The notes under the pieces are model-generated. The model searched no databases. It was not told the origin of the DNA and worked only from the letters and a program-made list of their open reading frames with translations. Positions 43,947 through 52,915 of a DNA stretch of 64,000 nt are shown one piece after another. Position 1 is the stretch's first letter; the number at the start of each line of letters is the position of its first letter. The stretch is taken from NCBI GenBank assembly GCA_041581635.1, contig JBFICW010000005.1, forward strand, positions 26,076-90,075, in the 5' to 3' direction. The translations under genes were made by a program, and so were the position numbers. Source of the DNA: Porticoccus sp041581635. GTDB taxonomy: Bacteria > Pseudomonadota > Gammaproteobacteria > Pseudomonadales > Porticoccaceae.

Positions 43947-44023
43947 GTATTACCCATACTTAGGCTATCTAACTGCTAATTAATAAGCCCGAAGGCATTA
44001 TAACTAGGAGGCTATGTATCAAA

Positions 44024-44203
44024 GTGGGTTTGGGGGTAAAAAATAGAGGTTTTGACTTTACAATCAAAGGATTAGAAGATTTATCAAGCGATGCGGTTTC
44101 TGACAAAACAAGCCTCCGTGCTCTGTTCTTATTTAATCTACAGGCTATGGATCATAATCGAAAACCTAAAAATATCAATGCCTTAGCAAATAAATTTCCT
44201 TGA
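44024..44203 (+). CDS. possible small ORF or 3' gene remnant
   Basis: A 59-codon frame opening with GTG reads VKNRGFDFTIKGLEDLSSDA and ends INALANKFP. Composition is protein-like. An AGGAG lies about 15 bases before the GTG, too far for a good start, and no homologue is recognised. It lies on the strand opposite to the neighbouring cassette genes, directly beyond the isolated R' box, and may be the 3' fragment of a disrupted gene. Confidence 0.25.
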   Translation: MGLGVKNRGFDFTIKGLEDLSSDAVSDKTSLRALFLFNLQAMDHNRKPKNINALANKFP

Positions 44204-44421
44204 TACAGCGCCTGGTGGCTTGTGATTTTAGAGCGATTCATTAAACGCTATCGTTCTCTATTGAATTTATTCCTGAGCCACGCCCCACATCAACACCAAA
44301 CCAGCCATCCTTGGCACATAGACATCACTGACCGGCCTCATACAATATGTCGGTGTTGACGGTTGTTCACAATGTAGATGTATATGTTTCCCTCCAACTA
44401 CACCACGCTTTCTAGCCCAGA

Positions 44422-44802
44422 CTATTCCTGTAGCAATTCGATGAAATAACCATCGGGGTCTTTGACAAAAGCCAACACTGTCGAGCCATGTTTCATCGGG
44501 CCGGGTTCTCTCACAATCTCACCCCCGGCCTGTCTAATCTGCTCGCAGGCCCCATAGACATCTTCGACACCAATGGCGATATGGCCATAGCCCTCACCCA
44601 GTTCATAACTGCTGGTATCCCAGTTGTGGGTTAATTCCAGAACGGTATTTTCGGATTCATCGCCATAACCCAAAAAAGCCAGAGTGAACTTTCCATCGGG
44701 GAAGTCCTTACGGCGCAGTAACTTCATGTCTAAAATATCTGTATAAAACGCTATGGATTTATCCAGATCACCAACCCGCAGCATCGTATGTAATAAACGC
44801 AT
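44422..44802 (-). CDS. gloA: lactoylglutathione lyase (glyoxalase I)
   Basis: Isomerises the methylglyoxal-glutathione hemithioacetal to S-lactoylglutathione. From ATG 44802 the metal ligands fall at His5, Glu56, His74 and Glu122, the numbering of the nickel-dependent E. coli enzyme. 126 aa. Motifs include GYGHIAIGVEDVY and KDPDGYFIELLQ. Downstream of a Yip1 gene, separated by a terminator. Confidence 0.97.
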   Translation of the reverse strand: MRLLHTMLRVGDLDKSIAFYTDILDMKLLRRKDFPDGKFTLAFLGYGDESENTVLELTHNWDTSSYELGEGYGHIAIGVEDVYGACEQIRQAGGEIVREPGPMKHGSTVLAFVKDPDGYFIELLQE

Positions 44803-44857
44803 TTCCATACCTCTCTAAAGTTTCCTGAATTGTAGCAAGGCATCAATTTAAGCCCCA

Positions 44858-44890
44858 TAAAAAAGCCGGGTATCGCTACCCGGCTTTTTA
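44858..44890 (-). terminator. strong terminator between the Yip1 gene and gloA
   Basis: A perfect stem AAAAAGCCGGGTA/TACCCGGCTTTTT with a TCGC loop; the minus-strand T run is TTTTTT. The symmetrical A/T flanks also permit action on the opposite strand. Confidence 0.9.
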
Positions 44891-44904
44891 AAATTAGTGC
44901 CGTA

Positions 44905-45504
44905 TCAGTCAGTAAAAACGGGGGCAGCCACATATTCCCACAACAACACGGTGGCCACTAAAACACCCACGACATAAACCAGAGCAACGGCAAAAACGGC
45001 ACTGGCATATAAAAACCCTTGATCTTCAGGTACGCGCATAACATCTGGGATACCCAAATAGATCAATCGTATTGCATAACTGCATGCCGCAATAGCTACC
45101 AGTAGATCAACCCACCAAATAGGGTACGCAGCTAGTGCGCCAGCGAGAAAAACCGGCGTGCAACATAACCCCACAAATACGAAGCCTTTATAGGCATGAA
45201 GGCTTGCCGAGTAGGTTTTGGACATCCAATGAATCATCAGGCCAATGAAGACCAAGGCTCCCATCAAGGCAAAATAAAATAAGACACCTAGAGGAATAGC
45301 GCTCCCTTCAGTAATGCGAACGGGGTCGCCATCGCCAATGCTCCAGCCAAACTGAGTTGTACCAATATAAAACCCGATAGCCGGTATCATTCCAAGGAAA
45401 ATGAAGTAAATGCTCATTCGCTTTAACGCTTCATCTGAAAGCTCAGCAATTTTTTTCCATTCTGCTTGTGGATCGTGTAACAACCCAAACATGTGACTTA
45501 TCAT
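44905..45504 (-). CDS. Yip1-domain inner membrane protein
   Basis: A 199-aa protein with about five hydrophobic helices and the Yip1 family entry motif MFGLLHDPQAEWKKIAELSD at the N-terminus, followed by KTYSASLHAYKGFVFVGLCCTPV. Bacterial Yip1 proteins are of unknown function. The start could be 45504 or 45492. It is transcribed toward gloA. Confidence 0.75.
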   Translation of the reverse strand: MISHMFGLLHDPQAEWKKIAELSDEALKRMSIYFIFLGMIPAIGFYIGTTQFGWSIGDGDPVRITEGSAIPLGVLFYFALMGALVFIGLMIHWMSKTYSASLHAYKGFVFVGLCCTPVFLAGALAAYPIWWVDLLVAIAACSYAIRLIYLGIPDVMRVPEDQGFLYASAVFAVALVYVVGVLVATVLLWEYVAAPVFTD

Positions 45505-45666
45505 AAAAACCCCAGATTCTTAGTTATATTTATAGGCTATCAAATTACAGCTCACCACCATGGCTTGATAAGCCCTTGGTGGTAACTTTTATACCTACGA
45601 AGTCAAACCGATGACTTGATCAATGTCAACTAATTAGGGTTCAGGCAGCTGTTTTAGATGGAAGAT

Positions 45667-46392
45667 TTAATGTTGCATATGCTCGTGGCCAGAATGTGGC
45701 CCAGATTGCGCAGAGGAGGAATGGTTATGAGATACAGCCGTCCAGATTGTCCAACTACCAAAGCCAATTAATATAAGTGCCATCACGATACGCAGCAAAC
45801 GGCCTTGCAAGATACTGCGAAGTTGACTGGAGAAAATACCACCTGCGAGCATTGCAGGTAAGGTCCCGACACCGAATGCCATCATAGCTATACCGCCAGT
45901 TATGGGGTTTGCTGTAGCACCGGCATAAGCCAATGCGGAATAGACTAACCCGCAGGGCAACCAACCCCATAGCATGCCGAATAAGAACCCCTTGCCGATG
46001 GTGCCAACCTGAAAGAGACCATTGCTCATGGGTTGAAGTCGCTTCCAAACCTGTTGACCCACTTGCTCTAGCAACGTTAAAGCTCGCCACCAGTCGGCGA
46101 TATAAAGCCCCATCAAAATCAGTAAAATACCTGCAATTCCCCGGAGCCAGGGTCCTAAGGACATGAACTGATCGCCGTAATATCCCAAGAACCCGACCAA
46201 AACGCCCATCAAGCCATAAGAAGTGATTCGGCCTAAATTGTAGGTGAGGATAATTGGCCATCGCGATTTTTTCTGATTTGTCGCAAAACCTAATGCGGCA
46301 ACAATACCACCACACATGCCCGCACAATGCCCTGCTCCTAATAAACCAATCAATAGCATGGAGGTTACTGACATTAATTCAGGACTAGTCAT
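45667..46392 (-). CDS. TauE/SafE-like membrane protein of the cbb3 oxidase cluster
   Basis: A 241-aa six-helix protein with LLGAGHCAGMCGGIVAALGF and GMLWGWLPCGLVYSALAYAGA, paired cysteine motifs like those of DsbD/ScsB-type and sulfite-exporter-like proteins often found beside ccoS. The C-terminus is histidine-rich (HNHSSSAQSGPHSGHEHMQH), suggesting copper handling for oxidase assembly, by inference. It overlaps ccoS by 8 bases. Confidence 0.8.
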   Translation of the reverse strand: MTSPELMSVTSMLLIGLLGAGHCAGMCGGIVAALGFATNQKKSRWPIILTYNLGRITSYGLMGVLVGFLGYYGDQFMSLGPWLRGIAGILLILMGLYIADWWRALTLLEQVGQQVWKRLQPMSNGLFQVGTIGKGFLFGMLWGWLPCGLVYSALAYAGATANPITGGIAMMAFGVGTLPAMLAGGIFSSQLRSILQGRLLRIVMALILIGFGSWTIWTAVSHNHSSSAQSGPHSGHEHMQH

Positions 46393-46609
46393 TCGTGTCT
46401 TTCCCTTTCTCTACCTCCTGACTGGTTTCTGAGAGCTGCTCATCAGCGGAGACAACGTCATCGTCATCGTCTTCTTCACCAAATAGAATTCGTTCTCCCT
46501 CGCCATCAAGGTCGTCATATTGACCGTTATTTACAGCCCAAAAGAAGATAGCGACCGCCAAAGCGCAAAATATGAGCGACACCGGAATTAAAAGATAAAG
46601 ACTAGCCAT
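46385..46609 (-). CDS. ccoS: cbb3-type cytochrome oxidase assembly protein CcoS
   Basis: A 74-aa protein with one membrane helix (LYLLIPVSLIFCALAVAIFFWAV) followed by GQYDDLDGEGERILF, the CcoS signature, and an acidic tail. Required for cofactor insertion into cbb3 oxidase in other bacteria. It overlaps the TauE/SafE-like gene and follows ccoI. Confidence 0.92.
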   Translation of the reverse strand: MASLYLLIPVSLIFCALAVAIFFWAVNNGQYDDLDGEGERILFGEEDDDDDVVSADEQLSETSQEVEKGKDTND

Positions 46610-46677
46610 TATTTTTCATACCACTTGGTCAATGTAAGGAGTTAAAACTACGACATACAGGCGCTACATTAGCGCTG

Positions 46678-49152
46678 CTATCGTACCGTAATTAAAGTAT
46701 TGCTAGTGTGGCTACTTGTCTTTCCGATAACACCAGAAGAGTTAAGCCTAAGTGCGTTAAGTACCACCAGCAACGAGCTTGCGGACATACCGATGGCTGC
46801 AGCCCAAGGCGGTATCATCCCCGCAGCGGCCAACGGCAACGCCACCAGGTTATACAGTATTGCCCATGTCAGGTTTTGACGGATGATGGTTCGGGTTCTC
46901 CTGGCTAGTGAAATAGCGGTAGGCAGTGTGCCCAGATTAGCCGACAACATAATGCTATCTGCATGGATGCGAGCAAAATCTGTGGCGTCACCTAATGCCA
47001 CGGAAACGTCGGCGCCACTCAATACCGGGACATCATTGATCCCGTCTCCCACCATGAGCACCCTGTGCCCTTCCCGTTGTAATTGATTAGCCTTAGCCAG
47101 CTTCTGCTCTGGGGACATATTGCCGCACCAGTGGTTAATCTCCAGCTTGTCAGCCATTTCGGCGACTGAATCCTCGCGATCACCACTCAGCAGTGAAATA
47201 TCCAGGCCGACTTGTTTAAGCCTGTTAATTGCCTTTGCTACACCTGGGCGAAGTTGGTCCTGCAGGATAATCCAACCCAGCACCCCCTTCTCACTCGCTA
47301 ATAAAAGGGGCAGTTTTCCCGAGTCCGCTGCAGGTAATTCAGGCTGCTCAAAATTAAACAGTTCTGCAATATAACTCGGCTGACCAATAGCAACCCGGAT
47401 TGAACCTGAATCGACAAACCCCGAAATACCAGCTCCCACCTTCTGCTCTACAGAATGTACGGAGGTTTTACCGATGACCTCTGAAAATGCTCTGGAGATC
47501 GGGTGCAGAGAACCGCTCTCTAGGCCTGCAGCCAGCTGCAATAGTGCCTCTTCAGAAATATCGGACAGTGCAATCACTTGGGAAACTGACATATTTCCCA
47601 GTGTTAATGTGCCTGTTTTATCAAAGATAATTTGGTCGACCGATGATAATGCTTCAAGAACATGCCCCCGACCGACCAGGAAGCCTCTACGTCGCAAGGC
47701 CCCGGTGGCAACAGCGATAGCGGCAGGTGTTGCCAGAGACAGCGCACAGGGGCATGTCACCACCAAAACAGACAACACGACCCACAGCGCCTCTTGGGGT
47801 TGATGTTGCCACCACCAAAATGCCACGGCGCCTGCGACGAATAGAACCGCTAAAACAAAGTGCCCGGCAATGCGGTCGGCCAAAGCAACCTGGACAGGTT
47901 TTTCCGCTTTTGCCTGCTCAACCAAGCTCAAAATACCTGAGAGCCGTGTCTGCTTCCCTACGGCGGATACCGCCACGATTAAAGGACTTTCGCTATTGAC
48001 CGTTCCCGCACTCACCAGCCCCCCGGGCTGCTTGAGTACAGGCAATTGTTCGCCTGTCAGCACCGCCTCAACGACGCTACTTACGCCCTCTTGAACTTCG
48101 CCATCACAGGGGATCGTTTCTCCTGCAGCAACTCGAATGAGATCACCGGGCTGTAGCGACTTAACAGGCACCGACTCCTCGCTCCGACCAGACAGTTTGA
48201 TGGTTGTTGGGGGGAGCAGCTGGCCTAATCCCTCAGCGTAAGTATCATTACGATGGCGGACTCGCATCTCCAGAAAGCGACCCAGCAGGAGAAAAAATGT
48301 GAACATGGCAACAGAATCAAAGTACACCTCACCGGTATGGCTGACTGTTGCCCAGCAACTAGCCGCAAATGCCAGCCCGATGGCCAGAGACACGGGGACA
48401 TCCATGGTCAAATGGCCAATGCGTAGATTCCGTAAAGCGGCCTGAAAAAATGGATAGGCAGAGAACATTACGACAGGCAAGGCGATAATTAAACTCACCC
48501 ATCGCAGGTAGTTTTGCCACTCTGGGTCCATCCCCTGAAAAGCCCCGGCATAAAGCCCCACGGCTATCATCCCCGCCTGCATCATGCCAAAGCCAGCAAC
48601 GCCGAGACGCTGTATAAAACGACGGCTTTCTTTTTTTCTAAGTAGCCGAGCGGCTTCGTCACTGGCGGGTTGAGCGTCATAGCCGATGGCTAAAAAGGAC
48701 CCGAGAAGTTTACTCAGTTTTAACTGCTGAATATCCCAGTCCACCATGGCTCGATGGCTCGTCACATTGACTTTAACCGAAATGATGCCCGGTAACTTTT
48801 CCAGGTGTTTTTCAATCAGCCAGGCGCAAGCTGCGCAGGTAATACCACCCACAAGCAACTGAATGCGTTGGTGAGCTTGACCATTGAGATCACTGGCTCG
48901 TTGCTCCACATAATCAGCTTGAACTTCGGGAAGATCATAGGCTTCCAGTGCAGCTTGGTGTGACAAATCGGGGCGATTGGCATTTGCAGCACGATATTGA
49001 TAGAACCGTGATAATCCACCGTCACAAATAGCCGTCGCAACAGCCTGGCAGCCAGGACAGCACATAGCCCGACTTTCGCCCTTTATATCAACAGTAAAGT
49101 GGGTGTTTTCGGGTACAGGGAGGCCGCAGTGATAACAGCTTTCACAGCTCAT
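46678..49152 (-). CDS. ccoI: copper-translocating P1-type ATPase CcoI
   Basis: Supplies copper for cbb3 oxidase assembly. The 824-aa protein has an N-terminal CYHCGLPVPE region with extra cysteines, a heavy-metal domain GITCAACAWLIEKHLEKL, transmembrane metal-site VTCPCALSLATPAAIA, phosphorylation motif DKTGTLTLGNM and hinge GDGINDVPVLSGADV. The start at 49152 overlaps the ccoH stop (ATGA), indicating coupling. Matches FixI/CcoI rather than general copper exporters. Confidence 0.95.
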   Translation of the reverse strand: MSCESCYHCGLPVPENTHFTVDIKGESRAMCCPGCQAVATAICDGGLSRFYQYRAANANRPDLSHQAALEAYDLPEVQADYVEQRASDLNGQAHQRIQLLVGGITCAACAWLIEKHLEKLPGIISVKVNVTSHRAMVDWDIQQLKLSKLLGSFLAIGYDAQPASDEAARLLRKKESRRFIQRLGVAGFGMMQAGMIAVGLYAGAFQGMDPEWQNYLRWVSLIIALPVVMFSAYPFFQAALRNLRIGHLTMDVPVSLAIGLAFAASCWATVSHTGEVYFDSVAMFTFFLLLGRFLEMRVRHRNDTYAEGLGQLLPPTTIKLSGRSEESVPVKSLQPGDLIRVAAGETIPCDGEVQEGVSSVVEAVLTGEQLPVLKQPGGLVSAGTVNSESPLIVAVSAVGKQTRLSGILSLVEQAKAEKPVQVALADRIAGHFVLAVLFVAGAVAFWWWQHQPQEALWVVLSVLVVTCPCALSLATPAAIAVATGALRRRGFLVGRGHVLEALSSVDQIIFDKTGTLTLGNMSVSQVIALSDISEEALLQLAAGLESGSLHPISRAFSEVIGKTSVHSVEQKVGAGISGFVDSGSIRVAIGQPSYIAELFNFEQPELPAADSGKLPLLLASEKGVLGWIILQDQLRPGVAKAINRLKQVGLDISLLSGDREDSVAEMADKLEINHWCGNMSPEQKLAKANQLQREGHRVLMVGDGINDVPVLSGADVSVALGDATDFARIHADSIMLSANLGTLPTAISLARRTRTIIRQNLTWAILYNLVALPLAAAGMIPPWAAAIGMSASSLLVVLNALRLNSSGVIGKTSSHTSNTLITVR

Positions 49153-49655
49153 TGAGCTAACAGAGTAACCTGATGGGTCTCAGAAAAATCTATTTCGCCA
49201 TTTAAGCGCCACTCGCGCTCTGGCTCGGGAAGTAATCTCAAATAGTAGCGATAGTTAAGCTGAGTATCCAAATCGGCACGATAGTAGTTGGGTGCCATCA
49301 AAGACAAAGTCAATTCTCTGTCACGCTTATCATCCACGGGATGAATCAGTTGTAAAAACAAGGTAGGGGCACTGATCTCTTGGCCTCGTAATGTAATAAA
49401 CAGTTCTCCACTTTCATTATCCAGGCGAAAGTCGGCCGTCAGCCCCATTTCCTTGGCAAGCTGGTCTTGCTCAAGCCGCTGATTAATCGCCAAGCCATCG
49501 CGGTAATAATTATCATTAACGAGCCTGTCAGCGCCATGAAAAGCAATGTATACCGTTGTCAATCCTGCAATTACCACGCTACCGGGCAGTGCAATTAAAA
49601 ACCACGGCCAAAACTGTCGATACCAGGGTTGTGGGTGGTTCGTTCCGGTATCCAT
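49149..49655 (-). CDS. ccoH: FixH/CcoH family oxidase maturation protein
   Basis: A 168-aa membrane-anchored protein with one helix after PWYRQFWPWFLIALPGS and a periplasmic domain including VNDNYYRDGLAINQRLEQD, the FixH signature. In cbb3 oxidase maturation it works with CcoI, CcoG and CcoS. ATG 49655 is used; a TTG at 49673 is possible. It overlaps ccoI by 4 bases. Confidence 0.88.
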   Translation of the reverse strand: MDTGTNHPQPWYRQFWPWFLIALPGSVVIAGLTTVYIAFHGADRLVNDNYYRDGLAINQRLEQDQLAKEMGLTADFRLDNESGELFITLRGQEISAPTLFLQLIHPVDDKRDRELTLSLMAPNYYRADLDTQLNYRYYLRLLPEPEREWRLNGEIDFSETHQVTLLAQ

Positions 49656-49723
49656 GGGTGGGTCATGTCTCAAAGTGAAGTCCTCACAAAACCATCTTGT
49701 TATTAGTCAACCTATGCATGTGT

Positions 49724-51151
49724 CTAACGATGCAGGCGTGGACCAATGAAACGGTTTTCTTCTATAGCATTAATGGCGGGATTATCCAGCGATTCTACAA
49801 CAAACGTGACATCAATATTGGGGGCTTTCATCAGCCCCGGATCCAATGCTACGCTGACAGGCATGGTCATGACTTCACCTTCTTCTACAGAGACCTGTTT
49901 GGCTCCGGTATAGGTAAAGTCATAATCGCCCCTTACGTGAATACTGTAACTATGGTCTTTTGTATCCATGTTATTAATTTTCAGCGTGTAGATATTTTCG
50001 ACTAAACCCAATGCACTTTCTCGAAACATCACATTGCGGTCGCGAATAATGTCCACTTCAAGAGGCATTCGATTAAAAATATTGTAACCAAAGGCGCCAA
50101 CCATAACGGTCAAAGCGACAACGTAACCAATGAAACGAGGCCGGAGGATATGAGTACTCCCGTGCTTCATCGCATGCTCGGTAGTGAATTTAATCAACCC
50201 TGGGTCGTAGCCCATCTTATCCATAACGGTATCGCAGGCATCGATGCACAAACCACAATCGATACATTCATACTGCAGGCCATTACGAATATCAATGCCC
50301 GTTGGGCAGACCTGCACACAAAGCGAACAGTCAACGCAGTCGCCCTTGCCTTCCGCCAAATGATCCACAGACTTTTTACGTGCACCACGAGGTTCGCCAC
50401 GCTCTGCATCGTAGGAAACGATCAGGGTATCCTTGTCGAACATCACCGATTGGAAGCGAGCGTAGGGGCACATGTACATGCATACCTGCTCGCGAAGAAA
50501 GCCCGCATTCATATATGTCATCACGGCAAAGAAAAATGTCCAGAATACCGCTGCAGGATGTGCTGAAAAACTTAGGATTTCAGGTACTAATTCCCTAATG
50601 GGATTGTAGTAACCCACAAATGTCAGTGATGTAATAAAGGCCAGCAGCCCCCAGAGAACAAACTTGCCACCCCGCTTCCTCAACTTGGTTACATCCCAGG
50701 GGGATTTATCCAGTTTGATGCGCTGGTTGCGATCGCCTTCGCAAAAGTCTTCGATAGACATGAACAGCATGGTCCACACTGTTTGCGGACAGGTAAAACC
50801 ACACCATACGCGGCCAATGAGTACCGTCGCTGTAAATAATGCAAAAGCTGAAATAATTAACGCCCAAGCCAGCAACATAAAGTCCTGGGGCCAGAAGGTA
50901 ATCCAAAAAACGTGAAATTTTCGTGCGGGCAAATCAAACCAGATCGCCTGTCGACCATCGAGGTTGATCCAAGGTAATAGGAAATAGGCGCTGAGCATGG
51001 GAATCCATGTCCAGCGCCTTAAATCTCGAAAAAACCCCGGAAGTTTTCTTGTCTGAATCTTTTCCCTGGTCTGATATAAGTCCAGTACCTGAATAACTTC
51101 CTCATGCACAGCGTCGTCCTGCTGAGCATGAGGGGGTTTTTCTTCACTCAT
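49724..51151 (-). CDS. ccoG: cytochrome cbb3 oxidase accessory protein CcoG (RdxA/FixG), 4Fe-4S
   Basis: A 475-aa membrane iron-sulfur protein. Cysteine clusters CMYMCPYARF, CVDCSLCVQVCPTG and CIDCGLCIDAC indicate the ferredoxin domain with two 4Fe-4S clusters, then a periplasmic Ig-like C-terminus. It has a cupric-reductase role in cbb3 maturation. Five or so membrane helices precede. It is between ccoP and ccoH. Confidence 0.94.
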   Translation of the reverse strand: MSEEKPPHAQQDDAVHEEVIQVLDLYQTREKIQTRKLPGFFRDLRRWTWIPMLSAYFLLPWINLDGRQAIWFDLPARKFHVFWITFWPQDFMLLAWALIISAFALFTATVLIGRVWCGFTCPQTVWTMLFMSIEDFCEGDRNQRIKLDKSPWDVTKLRKRGGKFVLWGLLAFITSLTFVGYYNPIRELVPEILSFSAHPAAVFWTFFFAVMTYMNAGFLREQVCMYMCPYARFQSVMFDKDTLIVSYDAERGEPRGARKKSVDHLAEGKGDCVDCSLCVQVCPTGIDIRNGLQYECIDCGLCIDACDTVMDKMGYDPGLIKFTTEHAMKHGSTHILRPRFIGYVVALTVMVGAFGYNIFNRMPLEVDIIRDRNVMFRESALGLVENIYTLKINNMDTKDHSYSIHVRGDYDFTYTGAKQVSVEEGEVMTMPVSVALDPGLMKAPNIDVTFVVESLDNPAINAIEENRFIGPRLHR

Positions 51152-51206
51152 AAAACCTTTCCAATGCTACTTTTTGGCTTAACATCCTTATTCTTAATCG
51201 TTTTCC

Positions 51207-52109
51207 CTATCGGTTTTTTGATAAGTTATACACATAACCCATCAACAAATGAATTTTTTCAGGTTTGAGCTTATTCTCCTGTGCCGGCATATTACCATTT
51301 CGACCATTACGGATAGAATGGCGTACCAATGAGGGTGAGCCGCCATAGAGCCACACACCATCGGTCAAGTTAGGCGCACCCATGGCTGCCAGGCCAGTAC
51401 CGGCCGGAGTATGACAAGCCGCACAATAAGTAGCATAGACTTTTGCACCTTCAGCAGCCTTGTCAGCATTGTGCTCACGGCCACTTATCTTGAAGACGTA
51501 CTCAGCGACGTTGTCGACACCTTCTTCGCCAATCACGGCACCCCATGCAGGCATAGCGCCCTTGCGTCCATGAGTAATGGAAGCGTTGATATCGGCAGCA
51601 CTACCACCATACAACCAGTCGCTATCTGCCAGATTGGGGAAGCCATAACTGCCCTTGCCATCTGAGCCGTGACAGACTGAACAGTTATTATTGAATAAAC
51701 GACGCCCCATCTTAATGGCATCGGGATTGGCGATCAGTTCTTCAACAGACATGTTGGCGTACTGCTCGTAGATAGGGGCATATTTTGCCTCAGCCTGATC
51801 CACCTCCTCTTGCCATTGTCCCGTTTGACTCCAGCCAAGCACCCCTGCGTAGCTACCCAAGCCGGGGTACAACACCAGATAAATCAGGGCAAAAATAACC
51901 GTACCGACAAACATATTAAACCACCAACCAGGCAGTGGATTGTCGTACTCCTCAATACCATCGTAGACATGGCCTGTTTTCGGTGCTTCTCCATCTTCCG
52001 TCTCTTTTGAGGAAACTTCAATCTTACGGTTAGCAAATAGCAGCCAGGTACAACCGGCTATAGTTATCGCAGTAAAGGCGATAATCCAGATATTCCAGAA
52101 GGTACTCAT
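51207..52109 (-). CDS. ccoP: cbb3-type cytochrome c oxidase subunit III (di-heme CcoP)
   Basis: A 300-aa membrane-anchored di-heme c subunit. The CxxCH motifs are CSVCH (around residue 142) and CAACH (around residue 231), each followed by a methionine-bearing segment. Two N-terminal helices (FWNIWIIAFTAITIAGCTWL; PGWWFNMFVGTVIFALIYL) anchor it. Accepts electrons from soluble cytochrome c. Start at 52109 with AGG Shine-Dalgarno. Confidence 0.95.
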   Translation of the reverse strand: MSTFWNIWIIAFTAITIAGCTWLLFANRKIEVSSKETEDGEAPKTGHVYDGIEEYDNPLPGWWFNMFVGTVIFALIYLVLYPGLGSYAGVLGWSQTGQWQEEVDQAEAKYAPIYEQYANMSVEELIANPDAIKMGRRLFNNNCSVCHGSDGKGSYGFPNLADSDWLYGGSAADINASITHGRKGAMPAWGAVIGEEGVDNVAEYVFKISGREHNADKAAEGAKVYATYCAACHTPAGTGLAAMGAPNLTDGVWLYGGSPSLVRHSIRNGRNGNMPAQENKLKPEKIHLLMGYVYNLSKNR

Positions 52110-52123
52110 AATGGGTCCTACCT

Positions 52124-52288
52124 CTATTTTTTTTCGTTCTGGGACGGCTCTTGCTCGTCGCTAAACGGCAGCTGTGCTGCCTCATCAAAATCTTTTTTCT
52201 TGTGACTACTGAAAGCCCACCAACACACACCTAGAAAGGCGGTAATAGCCAGAATCGTACCAATACCTTGTAACGTTCCTTGATCCAT
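52124..52288 (-). CDS. ccoQ: cbb3-type oxidase subunit CcoQ
   Basis: A 54-aa protein: MDQGTLQGIGTILAITAFLG, one membrane helix ending near CWWAFS, then a basic and acidic tail (HKKKDFDEAAQLPF). It stabilises the oxidase in other organisms. The ATG at 52288 overlaps the ccoO stop by one base (TAATG). Too short for many gene callers but exactly where CcoQ belongs, between ccoO and ccoP. Confidence 0.85.
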   Translation of the reverse strand: MDQGTLQGIGTILAITAFLGVCWWAFSSHKKKDFDEAAQLPFSDEQEPSQNEKK

Positions 52289-52902
52289 TAGCGTTTCCGT
52301 GTCAGTAGTGTACCGAGCTGTTGCAGGTAGATAACAAGAGCATCGATCTCTTTCACTTCACCGCTGGCAAAGGGTGCCGCGGCATTAGCAATATCTTCAT
52401 CGGTATAGGGAACACCCACCAGCCTCAGAGCAGACATTTTGGCGGCTGTATCTTTACCAGTCAGCGTGTTTTCAAATAACCAGGGGAAAGCCGGCATATT
52501 TGACTCAGGAACCACATCGCGCGGGTTATAGAGATGGGCAAGGTGCCAGTCATCGCTATAGCGACCACCAACACGAGCCAAGTCGGGACCAGTGCGCTTG
52601 GAACCCCAGAGGAAGGGATGATTGTAAACAAGCTCACCTGCGACCGAGTAGTGACCATAGCGTTCGGTCTCAGCACGAAACGGTCTCACCATTTGCGTAT
52701 GACAAACATTACAGCCTTCGCGAATGTAGATATCCCGACCTTCTAAAGCCATCGCGCCTAGAGGCTTCAACCCCTTCACAGGCTCTGTTGTCTCAGCCTG
52801 CCAAAACAATGGAATAACCTGTGCCAGACCACCAAAGCTGATCGCTACAACAATCAGGACAATCATCAGGCCAATATTTTTTTCAACAATATCGTGTCTC
52901 AC
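52288..52902 (-). CDS. ccoO: cbb3-type cytochrome c oxidase subunit II (mono-heme CcoO)
   Basis: A 204-aa membrane-anchored heme c protein with one helix (GLMIVLIVVAISFGGLAQVI) and CNVCH at residues 64-68, then GTGPDLARVGGRYS-like SKRTGPDLARVGG. GTG at 52902 has an AAGGAG Shine-Dalgarno; an in-frame upstream extension into the ccoN end is rejected. The order ccoN-ccoO-ccoQ-ccoP is standard. Confidence 0.95.
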   Translation of the reverse strand: MRHDIVEKNIGLMIVLIVVAISFGGLAQVIPLFWQAETTEPVKGLKPLGAMALEGRDIYIREGCNVCHTQMVRPFRAETERYGHYSVAGELVYNHPFLWGSKRTGPDLARVGGRYSDDWHLAHLYNPRDVVPESNMPAFPWLFENTLTGKDTAAKMSALRLVGVPYTDEDIANAAAPFASGEVKEIDALVIYLQQLGTLLTRKR

Positions 52903-52915
52903 TATTGCTCTCCTT

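Larger units (their letters stand above)
39287..43973 (-). mobile_element. CALIN-like integron cassette cluster without integrase
   Basis: Four attC-like sites on the minus strand, plus one isolated R' box, bound cassettes of about 489, 2367, 1270 and 554 bp. Three genes (39356, 42218, 43470) end inside the R'' box of the following site, and start codons of three genes lie 16-40 bases after an R' box. No tyrosine recombinase intI gene and no attI is visible anywhere in the window. The cargo is unlike the flanking core genes. Covariance-model confirmation is needed. Confidence 0.65.

Noticed and set aside
39287..43973. Insertion sequence or phage remnant explaining the accessory genes
   Set aside because: No transposase, terminal inverted repeats, target-site duplication or phage structural gene was seen; the paired attC-like sites explain the arrangement better.
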